Shown here in pieces: positions 31,987-43,300 of a DNA stretch of 49,356 bases. This DNA comes from Catenulispora rubra (GTDB taxonomy: Bacteria; Actinomycetota; Actinomycetes; Streptomycetales; Catenulisporaceae): positions 1 to 49,356 of the forward strand of contig NZ_JAACYW010000058.1 in NCBI RefSeq assembly GCF_015356825.1. The letters are read 5' to 3'. The position numbers and the translations under genes are program-made. Position 1 is the first letter of the stretch, and each line of letters begins with the position of its first letter. Below the pieces are notes generated by a model. That model was not told the origin of the DNA and made no database searches. It worked only from the letters and a program-made list of their open reading frames with translations.

Positions 31987-34900
31987 CTACTGCGGCAGCG
32001 TTGCGGTGTAGAGGTTCTGCACTTGGGTGCTGTTCAGGGCGCTGGTGTAGAGGATGACGTCGCTGATGTCTCCGTTCAGGTAGTCGGTGGGGGTGCCCTG
32101 CCAGAGTGCGCCGCCACCGATGGTCATGTTCTGGGCGAAGTTGACTGTCGCGTGGAAGTTGGTGCTGGCAGTCAGGGTGCCGTCGACGTACAGGTAGATC
32201 TTCTGCGCCGTGGCGTCGTAGACGCCGACGAGGTGGTGCCAGGAGCCGTATTCGCTTCCGTTCATGACCGGGCCCCGGGCTTCCCAGTCGTTGCCGGTGG
32301 TGCCGTCGGCGGCTTGCATGCCGAATCTCCATTGCTGCGAGGAGCGCTGGAATGCGAGTTCGTAGCCGAACTCGTTGGTGCCGTTCTGCGCGACCAGGGA
32401 TTCGGTGTCGGTACGCGGGCTGCTTGTGAGGTCGACCCATGCCGACACGGTGAAGCTCTGGGTGGTGTCCAGTGGTGCGTTGGTGGTCAGGCCGTTGGGG
32501 TCGGGGATGTTGATGGTGGAGTCGGTGCCGTTGAACCGGGCGGCGGTGCGGCTGCCGCGGTCGTTCGCGATGAAGTTCACCGTCGGCGATGGGATGCCGT
32601 TGTAGGTGCTGTTGAGGGCGTCGGTGCCGTCGGCGGTCAGGGTGAACCAGTCGCTGGCCCCTGACGGGACCGTCTTCCACGGGGTCGCCGCGGTGATGGT
32701 GGTGGCCAGCAGTTGCAGGCCGGCGTCGTTGGGCATCGCGTGGTCGGCGTTGTCGTAGGCGGCGGCCAGCTTGCGGGCGTCGGCGCTGTCGGACAGCACG
32801 CTGGTGGCCCCGCCGTCGGCGATGATCGCCCCGGGCAGGTTGCCCGCGGTGGTCCAGGCGCGGATGCCGTTCCAGTAGCCGGGCTCGCCGGTGGCGTTCC
32901 AGGTGCCGGCGGTGTCGAACGGGGTCACCGGCACGATCAGCGGGGTGGCGCCGCAGTGCTGGAGGATCTGGCTGATTCCCGACAGGCCGCCTGCGGCGTT
33001 GCCTTCTATCGCGACGTCGCTCTGCCCGTCGTGCAGGTCGTTGTCGCCCTCGGCGACCACGACGGTGTTCAGGTTCGGCAGGTCGCAGACGTCGCGGTCC
33101 AGCCGGCTCAGCGCCGACGGGCCGCCGGAGCCGAGAGCCTCGTCGGTGAGCAGCCGGTTTCCGGTGGAGGAGACGTTGACCACGCCGGCGGTGCCGGGCA
33201 GGGCTTTGGCGATGTAGTCGCTGATCCGGGCGTTGGCGTCGACGGCCGTCTGGTCGCCGTTGCCGATCTGGTCGCCCATGATCGCCAAGGTGCCCAACTG
33301 GTACTGGCCGGCGGCCGGGGTCACCTCCACGTCGTCGAGCAGGGCCCAGCCGGTGGCGGTAGTGGTGAAGCCGGTGGCGGCGGAGGCGCCGGTGGCGTTG
33401 CCGGCCGCGGTCCACACGGTGGCCCGGGTCGCGGCGTGCGCGGCCACGGTGGCCGCCGAAGGCAGGTCCAGACTGACCAGCAGCGTGGACCCCGAAGGCA
33501 CGGTGAGACCGGCCGGGTCGGAGTAGACCTGCCCGCCCGGTGGGATCGTCACCGATCCGGAGCCGGCGAAGGTCAGCGCGGTCGGCGTCGCGCTGGTGCC
33601 GGCGCCGGTGGACTGCAGGCCGACGCCGGCCGCGCTGATCGTGATCGGCGCGGTGGCGTAGGGGTTGTCCAGGCGGATCCGGGTGCTGGTGCCGCCGATG
33701 CTGACGTGCACCGGCATTCGCAGAGTGCCGGCCGGGACGGCAGCGGTGGTGTCCAGTGACGTCGCCCACGAGGCGACATACGCCGAGCCCTTGGTCGCCG
33801 GCCGCATCCCGATGGAGAAGATCTTCAGTGAAGACGCGGCGCCTGCGACGCTCGGGCTGACCGCGGGCAGATCGATGCTGGCGACCGGCACGTTCTGGCA
33901 GTTCAGCGGGATGATGATGGAGTACAGGCGGTTGGACCGTGCCCCCCAGCCGGTGCTGCTGTTCCACGGCAGGCCGGAGACTGCGGCCCGGTCGGCGGCC
34001 GAGGCGCTGGTGTCGCCCCAGTCGGGGACCGGCGCGATGGTGTAGGCCTGCGTGGTGGCGCCGTTGCAGGTGCCGTTGTAGGTGATCTGGCCGGTGCCGC
34101 CGCGCGCGGTGTAGGACAGGGATCCGAGCAGTCCGATCGCCGACCCGGTGGCGTTGCCCATGCCGATGGTCTGCCCCGAGGCGACCATGTCGTCCGCCGT
34201 CCCGGCGGCCGCGGTGGGTATGGTGAACGGCACTCCGTCGATGGTGATCTTCTGGCCGGGGCCGTAGCCGGCGTTGGCCAGGCCGGTGGCGTCCAGGCTG
34301 TTGCCGGACCCGTCGAAGTCGCCGTTGGCGACCGTGGTGCTGTCGGTGATGCCGATGTTGTTGAACCCCGAGGCCAGGTTGGCGTTCGGGTCGGTGGAGC
34401 CGGTGTAGCGCACATGCAGGGGGATCAGCCGCAGCTGGTAGACCCCGATGTTGTAATACGGGGACACGGTCGAGCTGGTGCCGGACGCGGTGAACGTGAA
34501 CCGGTACGCGGTGCCCTTGCTCAGGTTCGCGCCGCCGAAGTCGAACGTGGCCCGAGAGCAGCAGGAGCCTGAGTCGCCGTCAAAGATCTGCGGAAGTGTC
34601 TGGGTGGTGCCGGCGATCGGGTTGCCGCTGCCGTCGAGTTGCGTGACGGAGGCTTGGACCTTGCCGTAGTCGGTGGCCTTGGTCATGACGGCCTGTACCG
34701 CGTAGTTGCCGGAATCGGCCGGGGTGTCTTTCAGCCACAGCCCGGCGCCGTTGGGTGCGCCCCAGAGCAGGACCTGGTTGTAGGTGCCGTAGGCGTCGGT
34801 GACTTGTTGGGGCCCGGTGGCGACGGTGGTGTTGACCGAGGCGTTGGTCAGGCCGGTGGCGGCATCGGCCTGTGGGCTGTTCGGGGAGATGAAGAAGTAG

Positions 34901-37158
34901 TAGCGGGGCGAGAGGTTGGAGAGGTTCCCGGCCACCGAGACCGATTGGGCGGTCAGCCAGTGCAGGCCCGGGGTGGTGAACGGGTTGTAGGCGCAGCCGG
35001 AGCAGTTCAGGCCGAACCCGGACGCGGCGCCGTTGGTGGTGCCCTGGTCCCAGTAGCTGTTGGCGTTGCCGTCGGCGACGATGTGGTACTTGACGACGTG
35101 CCCGGAGTTCGCACCGGGGGTGACGTTGAAGGACCCGCCCTGGGTCAGGGTGTTGCCCCAGTCCTCGACCGGGAAGTCGAACGGGGACGTCACGGACGGA
35201 CTGCCGGGGGTGACCGTGTCGACCTGGAAGGTGCACGCGGCCGAGGTCGCGGGCTGGTTGGCCAGATTGGTGGCGCTGACGGTGACGGTGATGGTGCTGC
35301 TGTCGGCCTGGAGCCAGCTCTCGTTGAACCCGGGGGAAGTCCACGGGACCGCGCTGCCGATGCCCGAGGTGTACACGTTCTGCGTCTGTGAAAGTGCCGC
35401 GTTGTTGTGGTTGTCGGTGACGTTCGTCCACACCTTGAGGAAGTCCCCGCCGGCGTCGCCGAACACGTTGGCGTGCACCAGCAGCGGGCTGGCGTTCAGG
35501 TCGGAGACCTTGCCGGCCCAGCCGCCGCACGGGACGGTGGTGTTGCCGAACGCGACCGAGGTGATCTGCGGGGCCACCGCCGGGGAGGTCCAGGTCACGA
35601 TGAGATCCGGGGCGTATCCGGCCTTCACCGACTCGAAGATCTTCCACGAGGAGGAGTCGGACTCGTTGTCGGCGCGCAGACCCATCGTGATGTTCGCCCA
35701 GCCGCCGTTGGCGGCGTTGGTGACCTGCTGGATGGGGTTCATCGAGACCTGGGCGCCGGGGCAGGAGGAGGTGTATCCGTGGGCGAAGGTCTTGTCGTCC
35801 ATCTTGTACGCCCAGCTCGGCTCGTTCCGCCAGGTGGTCGACGTGCTGATCGAGCCGGTGGCCCACAGCGACACCGCGGTCCCCGAGCACGACGCCGAGT
35901 AGCTGTCGAACAGCAGCAGTGAGGCGCTGCGCACCGTCTTGCCCGAGATCACCCCCAGGCCGTCGAAGTTCAGGAACGACCTGTTGGTCTGGTAGCGGGA
36001 GTTCGTCCCATCCCATACGTAGCCGGACCGCAGCGAGGAACCGTTGTTCAGGTAGTTGCTGTCGGGGGCGACGTCCCACACCGTGTCGTAGGCGGCCAGG
36101 TGCGTGAAGGAGGTGTCGGGGTCCAGGATCAGCGGGAACACCGCGGCGGGGTTGGCCAGCAGCGAGGCGTCCGGGGTGACGGTGACCGTGGTCGACGCGG
36201 CCTTGGCCGGGGCCTTCAAGCCCATCAGCGAGAAGCGGGCACCGCTGGGCGCCTGACCGGGCGCGGCCGCGGCCTCGGTCGCAGAGCCCGACGAGTCCCA
36301 CATCGTCGGCGCGCCGCCGTGCAGCACCGGTGTGCCCGAAGCGTCCAGCACACTCAGCGATCCGTCGGCGTCGGTGGACATCGTGCCGCCGGACACGTTC
36401 ACCGGGAAGTTCAGCGCGGCCAGCGCCGGGTTCGCGGCGGCGGCTTTGGTCTTGACCACCAGGACCTGCTGGACGCCGGTGACGGTCGCCGTCAGCTTGA
36501 GGTCGACCCCGGGCAGCACCTCCCCATAGGTGGCGGTGTCCCCGGCGATCGTGGGCTTGGGAAGCGTTCCCGGCCAGGAGGCGCGGTAGGTGGTCGAACC
36601 GCTGGCCTGGGTCACCATCGGCTGGTTGCCGCCGCCGGAGAACGTCACCGGCGCCGGGACGGCGGCCGGGGACAGGCTGCCGTCGGCCTGCACCTTCAGG
36701 CCGGTGTCAACCGGGATCCAGGCGCCGTTGCGCATTATCCGGGTCGGGACAGTGGTCGTCGATGTCGTGAACGAGCCGTCCGGGTTCGCCATTGTCGTCG
36801 AGGTCTGCGATGTCAAGGCGTCCACAGCCACCGGCTTGCCGGTCTGACCCGCCTGCGCTTTAGCCGCGGACAGCTTGGCAGGGGTCGTGGAATCCACGGT
36901 CGCGGTCTCCGGCCCGGCCGGGTCAGCCGCTGATGATGCAGACTTTGCGGACTGCGGCGCGGACGGTGCCGATGACGAAGTGCCGGGTGTCGGCTGCGTC
37001 GGCGACGAACTGGACGACGTGCTGGACGACGTGCTGACGGCCTCGGCCCAGGCCCGGTCAGCGGTTTGGCCGATGCCGACACCGCACGCGGTGGCGACGG
37101 CCACTGCTAAAGTGCCGGTTTTGGCTGCCAGCGACCGTATTCGTGTCTTTCTTGACAT
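31987..37158 (-). CDS. Giant secreted DNRLRE / SGNH-like / LamG protein
   Basis: Starting at ATG 37158 after GTGGGGG, the protein has 1723 residues. A signal peptide (SLAAKTGTLAVAVATACGVG) and a Ser/Thr/Pro-rich linker come first. A DNRLRE domain follows (about 330-540: SYLNNGSSLRSGYV-like pattern), then Ig-like modules and a long beta-rich region. An SGNH-like domain spans about 1285-1485 and a LamG jelly roll about 1555-1715 (GSWHHLVGVYDATAQKIYLY). The SGNH domain keeps block III (EGDNDLH, Asn1373) but has GDQ (Gln1297) where GDS is expected and YDNADHAMPND (Met1475) where DHLHPND is usual, so it lacks the nucleophile and catalytic His. It shares its promoter region with the divergent RHS gene. 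It is likely a cell-surface or matrix protein, binding rather than cleaving carbohydrate. Confidence 0.88.
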   Translation of the reverse strand: MSRKTRIRSLAAKTGTLAVAVATACGVGIGQTADRAWAEAVSTSSSTSSSSSPTQPTPGTSSSAPSAPQSAKSASSAADPAGPETATVDSTTPAKLSAAKAQAGQTGKPVAVDALTSQTSTTMANPDGSFTTSTTTVPTRIMRNGAWIPVDTGLKVQADGSLSPAAVPAPVTFSGGGNQPMVTQASGSTTYRASWPGTLPKPTIAGDTATYGEVLPGVDLKLTATVTGVQQVLVVKTKAAAANPALAALNFPVNVSGGTMSTDADGSLSVLDASGTPVLHGGAPTMWDSSGSATEAAAAPGQAPSGARFSLMGLKAPAKAASTTVTVTPDASLLANPAAVFPLILDPDTSFTHLAAYDTVWDVAPDSNYLNNGSSLRSGYVWDGTNSRYQTNRSFLNFDGLGVISGKTVRSASLLLFDSYSASCSGTAVSLWATGSISTSTTWRNEPSWAYKMDDKTFAHGYTSSCPGAQVSMNPIQQVTNAANGGWANITMGLRADNESDSSSWKIFESVKAGYAPDLIVTWTSPAVAPQITSVAFGNTTVPCGGWAGKVSDLNASPLLVHANVFGDAGGDFLKVWTNVTDNHNNAALSQTQNVYTSGIGSAVPWTSPGFNESWLQADSSTITVTVSATNLANQPATSAACTFQVDTVTPGSPSVTSPFDFPVEDWGNTLTQGGSFNVTPGANSGHVVKYHIVADGNANSYWDQGTTNGAASGFGLNCSGCAYNPFTTPGLHWLTAQSVSVAGNLSNLSPRYYFFISPNSPQADAATGLTNASVNTTVATGPQQVTDAYGTYNQVLLWGAPNGAGLWLKDTPADSGNYAVQAVMTKATDYGKVQASVTQLDGSGNPIAGTTQTLPQIFDGDSGSCCSRATFDFGGANLSKGTAYRFTFTASGTSSTVSPYYNIGVYQLRLIPLHVRYTGSTDPNANLASGFNNIGITDSTTVANGDFDGSGNSLDATGLANAGYGPGQKITIDGVPFTIPTAAAGTADDMVASGQTIGMGNATGSAIGLLGSLSYTARGGTGQITYNGTCNGATTQAYTIAPVPDWGDTSASAADRAAVSGLPWNSSTGWGARSNRLYSIIIPLNCQNVPVASIDLPAVSPSVAGAASSLKIFSIGMRPATKGSAYVASWATSLDTTAAVPAGTLRMPVHVSIGGTSTRIRLDNPYATAPITISAAGVGLQSTGAGTSATPTALTFAGSGSVTIPPGGQVYSDPAGLTVPSGSTLLVSLDLPSAATVAAHAATRATVWTAAGNATGASAATGFTTTATGWALLDDVEVTPAAGQYQLGTLAIMGDQIGNGDQTAVDANARISDYIAKALPGTAGVVNVSSTGNRLLTDEALGSGGPSALSRLDRDVCDLPNLNTVVVAEGDNDLHDGQSDVAIEGNAAGGLSGISQILQHCGATPLIVPVTPFDTAGTWNATGEPGYWNGIRAWTTAGNLPGAIIADGGATSVLSDSADARKLAAAYDNADHAMPNDAGLQLLATTITAATPWKTVPSGASDWFTLTADGTDALNSTYNGIPSPTVNFIANDRGSRTAARFNGTDSTINIPDPNGLTTNAPLDTTQSFTVSAWVDLTSSPRTDTESLVAQNGTNEFGYELAFQRSSQQWRFGMQAADGTTGNDWEARGPVMNGSEYGSWHHLVGVYDATAQKIYLYVDGTLTASTNFHATVNFAQNMTIGGGALWQGTPTDYLNGDISDVILYTSALNSTQVQNLYTATLPQ

Positions 37159-37348
37159 GACTACCCCCACGGCTCGGAAATGTGCCCGAGAAATGTAACC
37201 CCGTGATGCCGCCACATCCACCATCCACCCAGATTTTAGCTGTTCGACGGCGGGTATTTTATCAACGACTTGGCTTTATCTATCCAAGCCGACCTTTGCC
37301 GTGGTAGCTTCCTTCGCCGCATCTGGCTAACTCTGGGAGGGGGCGGTT

Positions 37349-40300
37349 ATGGTCCGCTGGCTGGGCAGGCGCGTATCACCGGAAACCAACACCGCGAGGG
37401 CGAAAGTCGGTGTCGTCGGCCTTGTGGCAGTCGCGATGACCGCCACCCTCGGGGCTCAGGCTCCGCAGGCCGCGGCCGCGAAAGCAGTCGGCAAGCGCCC
37501 CGCCGTCCAGGTCGAGAAACCGGTGGCCGGGACCAGCTATGTGCCGAAGGCCGCCGTGCACTTGGGGGCCCTGCCCACAGCAGCCAAGGCCACCGCTGCG
37601 TCGAACCCTGCGTCGAACCTTGTGTCGGGGTCGGCGACGGTGGCCCTTCCGGCGGGGGGCGGCACCGTCCAGGCCGGATCATTGCCGGTGCGTGTTGGCG
37701 CCGCCGCCGGTTCGGCGGCGACCGGCAGCCAGGTGACGGTAGCCGTGGCAGACGGCCAGACCGCCCAGGCCGCGGGTGTCAATGGCCTGATGATCTCGCT
37801 GACCCCGGCGTCCGGCGCGGGCGGCGCGGTGAGCCTGGACGTCGACACCGCGGCGATCGCCGGCCGCTTCGGCGGGGACTACGCCTCCCGGTTGCACCTG
37901 GTGAAGCTTCCGTCGTGCGCCCTGACCACTCCGCAGATTGCCGCCTGCCGTGTCCAGACCCCGATGACCGGGACGAGCGCGCGCGTGGCCGCCCACACTT
38001 TGACCTCCACAGTCGCGCTTGCCGCCGCAACACAGAGCCCTGTCTCGTCGCGCGCCGCAGGAACCACTGCGATGACTGGCAGCGCAACCGCGGCGCCGGC
38101 GACGATGGTACTGGCCGCCACCGGCAGTGCCAGCGGGCCGACCAGCAACTTCACCGCTACCACGCTGTCGCCCAGTTCCCAATGGTCGTCCGGTTCGGAG
38201 AGCGGGGACTTCACCTGGTCCTACGCGATCGATACCCCGACGCCGTTCGCCGGTGCGGCTCCCAGCGTCGCGCTGAGCTACGACTCCGGAGCCGTGGACG
38301 GGCACACCGACTCCACCAACAACCAGACCTCCCCGATCGGCGAAGGCTTCGATCTGGCTACCGGCGGCTTCATCGAGCGCTCGTACCAGACCTGCTCGCA
38401 GTTCACAGACCTGCCCACCGCCGAGCAGACCGGCGATGACTGCTGGGCCGGCCAGATACTGAACATGTCGCTGGGCGGCAAGTCGACGGCGTTGGTGTGG
38501 GACCCGGTCACCGGTGACGTGCATCCGGCCGACGACAACGGCGAGCGTGTGCAGCTGCTGAAGAACGCCAGCAACGGCGCGTACAACGGCGAGTACTGGA
38601 AGATCACCACGACGGACGGGACCCAGTACTTCTTCGGCCGCAACCACGGCCCCGGCTACACCAACCAGGCCAACACCAACTCGGTGTGGACCGTGCCGGT
38701 TTACGGCGCGCACTCCGGTGACCCGTGCTACAACGCGACGTTCACTGCCGCCTCGTGCAATCAGGCATGGCGGTGGAACCTGGACTACGTCGAGGACGTC
38801 CACGGCAACGCCACGATGTACTACTACACCCCGGAGACCAACTACTACTTGCCGGACAACGGGAAGAACGGCACTACCACCGCCGCTTACACGCGCGGCG
38901 GGGTGCTGGACCACATCGAGTACGGGCTGCGTGACGACAACGGCACTGTCTACGCCAACCCGGCGGTCGACAAAGTCACGTTCACCGCCTCCGAGCGCTG
39001 CATACCGAACGAGAACAACGACGGCTTCAACTGCGACCCGTCGCAGTTCAACGCGACCAATGCCGCGCACTGGCACGACGTTCCGTTCGACCAGTCCTGC
39101 TCGTCGGGGGCGACCTGCTCCAACTACTCGCCCAGCTTCTGGTCTCGCAAGCGCGTTACCGCCATCACCACGCAGGTGTACAACGCGGGTGCATACCAGA
39201 ATGTTGATACGTACAGCCTGGCCCAGTCCTATCCCGACACCGGCGACGGCACTCCGTTCGCCCTGGCCCTGGCTTCGGTCCAGCGTTGCGGTACCGACGG
39301 TGCCACGTGCACCCCTGCGGTGAAGTTCCTCGGTGGGATGATGCCCAACCGTGTCCCGGTCGCAGGCCAGGACTCCACCTACTACCCGGCGATCAACAAG
39401 TGGCGTCTGGTCGAGATCGACACCGAGACCGGCGAACAGATCCAAGCCGCCTACAACACGCCGGCCTGCTCCCCGACCAATCTGCCGGCCTCGGACTCGA
39501 CCAACAGCCTGGACTGCTTCCCGGAGTACTGGACGCCGCTCGGCCAGCCCACGCCGATCAAGTCGTACTTCTACCACTACACCGTCAAGCAGGTCACCGA
39601 GACCGATCCCACCGGCGGTTCACCGAACAAGACCACGAACTACACCTACCTGGGTGGTGCTGCCTGGCACTTCGACGACTCCGAACTGTCCAAGGCCAGC
39701 CAGCGTACGTACTCCCAGTTCCGTGGATACGCCCATGTGCAGACCCGCGCCGGTGCCAATCCGGTCACCCTGGCCGACACTCTGTACTTCCGCGGTATGG
39801 ATGGCGACATCCTGCCGTCGGGCAAGCGTTCGGTCACCGTGTCCGACACCGAGAACGACGACACGGTCGCCGACGCCAACGCTCTGGCCGGGCAGGTATT
39901 CGAATCAGACGTCTACACCGGTGACGGCGGCAGCATCGACCACGCCACCGTCACCGACTACACCACCACCGGGCCGACCGCGACTCGGCCCCGCACCGGC
40001 CTGAACTCCCTGCAGGCGCTGATGGTTCTGCCCACCCGGGCGCGCACCCGGCAGATGCTCGCTTCGGGCGCGTGGCGACGCACCGTGGCCAACACCGCCT
40101 ACAACAACCTGGGCATGGCCACGCAGGGCGACGACGAGAGCGACGGAACCCGGCCCACCTGCACCCGCACCACGTACCTGAGCAACACCACCACGTGGCT
40201 GACCGTGCCGTCCCGGGTCACCGTCACCGGCGAGGTCTGCCCTACCGGCACCCAGGCCGGCAAGCTCGTCTCCGACACCGAGACCAGCTACGACAACCAG

Positions 40301-43300
40301 GCTTACGGAACCGTCCCCACCGTAGGCAACCCCACCAGCGTCATCTCCGCCTCCAGTTCTTCAGACGGCACCGCCACCGGCACCCTCACCTGGGCCCCGG
40401 CTACGACCGCCACGTTTGATTCCTACGGTCGTCCGCTCGTCTCGACCGACCCCATGGGCCGGCAGTCCGCCGTCGCCTACACCCCGTCCACGCTCGGCCC
40501 GGTGACCCAGACGGTCAAGACCACCTTGGCGTCCACCGATCCGCTGTCCCGCGCCACCACCACCGTCACCGACCCGCTGCGTGGCCTGACCACCGCCAGC
40601 GTCGACGTCGCCGGACTGCGTACCGACGCCACCTATGACGCCCTGGGCCGGCTCACCCAGCTGTGGCAACCCGGCCGCTCCAAGTCCGGCGGCCAGACCC
40701 CCAACTCGCAGTTCACCTACGCCGTGTCCACTACCGGCCCGTCGGTGGTCACCGCCCAGCGGCTGCTGGACGACAACAGCTACTCCTCGACCGTCACGCT
40801 CTACGACGCGCTGCTGCGCGCGCGGCAGACCCAGACCGACGCCGAAGGCGGCGGCCGGGTCATCACCGACTCCGTGTACGACAGCCACGGCTGGATGGTC
40901 AAGGCCAACAGCAACTACTTCGCCACCGGCGTCCCGACCGGCACCATCTACTCCGTCGGCGACTCCGCCGTCCCCGCTCAGAGCATCACCACCTTCGACG
41001 GCCTCGGGCGTGTAACCAAGGTCGCGCAGTACCACTACGCCAACTACACCTGGGAGACCGACACCGTCTACGGCGGCGACCGCACCACCAGCATCCCCCC
41101 GGCCGGCGGCACATCGTCGACCACGGTCACCGACGCCCGCGGCGCCACCACCGCCGCCTACCAGTACACTGCGACACCCGCCGTCGCCGGCAACACCGTC
41201 ACCGGTCCGGTCAACGGCTCCGGCACCGTGTACGGGTACGACTTCGCCGGCCGCACGAGCTTGATCACCGACCCGAGCGGCAAGAACACCTGGACCTACG
41301 GCTACGACCTGCGGGGTCGGAAGACCAGCCAGACCGACCCGGACGCCGGTGCTTCGACGTACACCTACGACGACGACTCCGAGATGCTCACCTCCGCCGA
41401 CGCCCGCGGCACCGCCGGCACGGTGGCCTACAAGTACGACAACCTCGGCCGCAAGACCGGTGAATACTCCGGGTCCGCCACCGGTCCGGCGATCGCGCGC
41501 TGGACCTACGACTCCGTGATGAAGGGGAAGCCGACCGCCTCGGCCGGCTACGCCAACGGCCTGGCCTACGTCTCCACCATCACCGGCTACACCAGCGCCG
41601 GCCTGCCGACCGGGACCAAGGTCACCATCCCGTCCGGTGAAGGCGCGCTGTACGGCAACTACACCACCAGCTACGGCTACACCCCCAACACCAACCAGGT
41701 CCAGAGCGTCACCGAGCCGGCCGCGGGGCCCTTCGCGGCCGAGACCGTGACCACCGCCTACACCCGACTCGGGCACCCGGTCAGCACCGAGGGCAACAAC
41801 TACTACGTCTCCAACACCGCCTACAGCCCCTATGGCGAGCCGCTGCAGTACACCCAGGGGCCCTCGTCCAACCCGGTGTGGCAGACCCTCACCTACGATG
41901 ACCAGACCCGCCAGCTGACCGAGGACCGCATCGACCAGCAGGCCGCGCCTCCTCAGGTCGACAAGGTCGACTACACCTACACCGCGGCCGGGCAGGTCAC
42001 CCAGATCGCCGACACACGAGGCAGTGCCACCGACACCCAGTGCTTCGGCTACGACGGTCTCGGCCAGCTCACTCAGGCATGGACCGCCACCGACAACTGC
42101 GCCGCCAACCCGGCTTCCGCGGGCAACGGCACCGTCGGATCCGGCATCGCGCCCTACTGGACCAGCTGGACCTTCGACACCGTCGGCGACCGCCTCACCC
42201 AGGTACAGCACGCCCTGCCCGGCGCCACCGGCGGCGACACGACCACCGCCTACGCCTACCCGGCCGCCGGCTCGGCGCAGCCGCACACCCTGACGAGCAC
42301 CACCGTCAACAACGCGCCCAGCCCGACCACCAGCTATCAGTACGACCCGGCCGGCAACACCACGACCCGGGCCACCCCTGCCAACGGCTCCCAGACCCTG
42401 AACTGGGACGCCGTCGGGCACCTGACATCGGTCGCCGGCACCGGCACCACCAGCTACGTCTACGACGCCAACGGCGCCCAGCTGATGCGCAAGGATCCCG
42501 GCAAGAACACGCTCTACCTCGGCGACACCGAGCTGTACCTCAACACTTCTACTGGTGCCGTCACCGGCACTCGCTACTACAAGCAGGGCGGTGCCACCGT
42601 CGCCGCCCTGGACTCCACCACGGGTCACGTCACCTACCAGATGCCCGACCGGCAGGGCACCGCCGACGTGTCCCTGGACTCCACCACCGGCAACGCGACG
42701 TTCCGCAACTACACCCCGTACGGCGACATCCGCGGCGCCGCCCCGGCGAGTTGGCCGGGTCAGAAGGGCTACCTCGGCGTCGGCACCGCTGACGCCGCGA
42801 CCGGCCTGACCGATGTCGGAGCCCGCGAGTACGACCCCACGACCGGACGCTTCATCAGCGTCGACCCGGTATTCGAATCCGGCTCGGCCGCACAGATGGG
42901 CGGCTACACCTACTCCGGAAACGACCCGATCAGCAGCTCCGACCCCACCGGCCTGTTCTGCTGGGGATTCTGCTCCTTCGGCCACACCGTCGGAGGCTGG
43001 CTGCGTACTGGTTATGTCTCTGCGGACGAGACGGCGGGGAACATCGCCTTCGGTACAGCAGAATTCTGTTTCAAGGACGGATCGCAAACCCAGAACTGGC
43101 TGAAGAAGGAACACGCCGCATACAACGCCAGCGACGACGCCGCGCTCAGCACCGGACAGCAGCGCGTCGCTCACGACATGAGCAATGCGGAAGGCATTGC
43201 GCTGTTTGTTGATGGCGGGTGGAACTCCTTCAAGCTCGGAGGCAGCCTCTTCAGAGCCGGTGCTGAAGGTTTCAACACAGCGCCGGCGGCTGCGGCGGCG

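Noticed and set aside
40400..42700. A repeat array or CRISPR in the RHS gene
   Set aside because: The periodicity comes from degenerate protein YD repeats in frame, without identical repeats or spacers.
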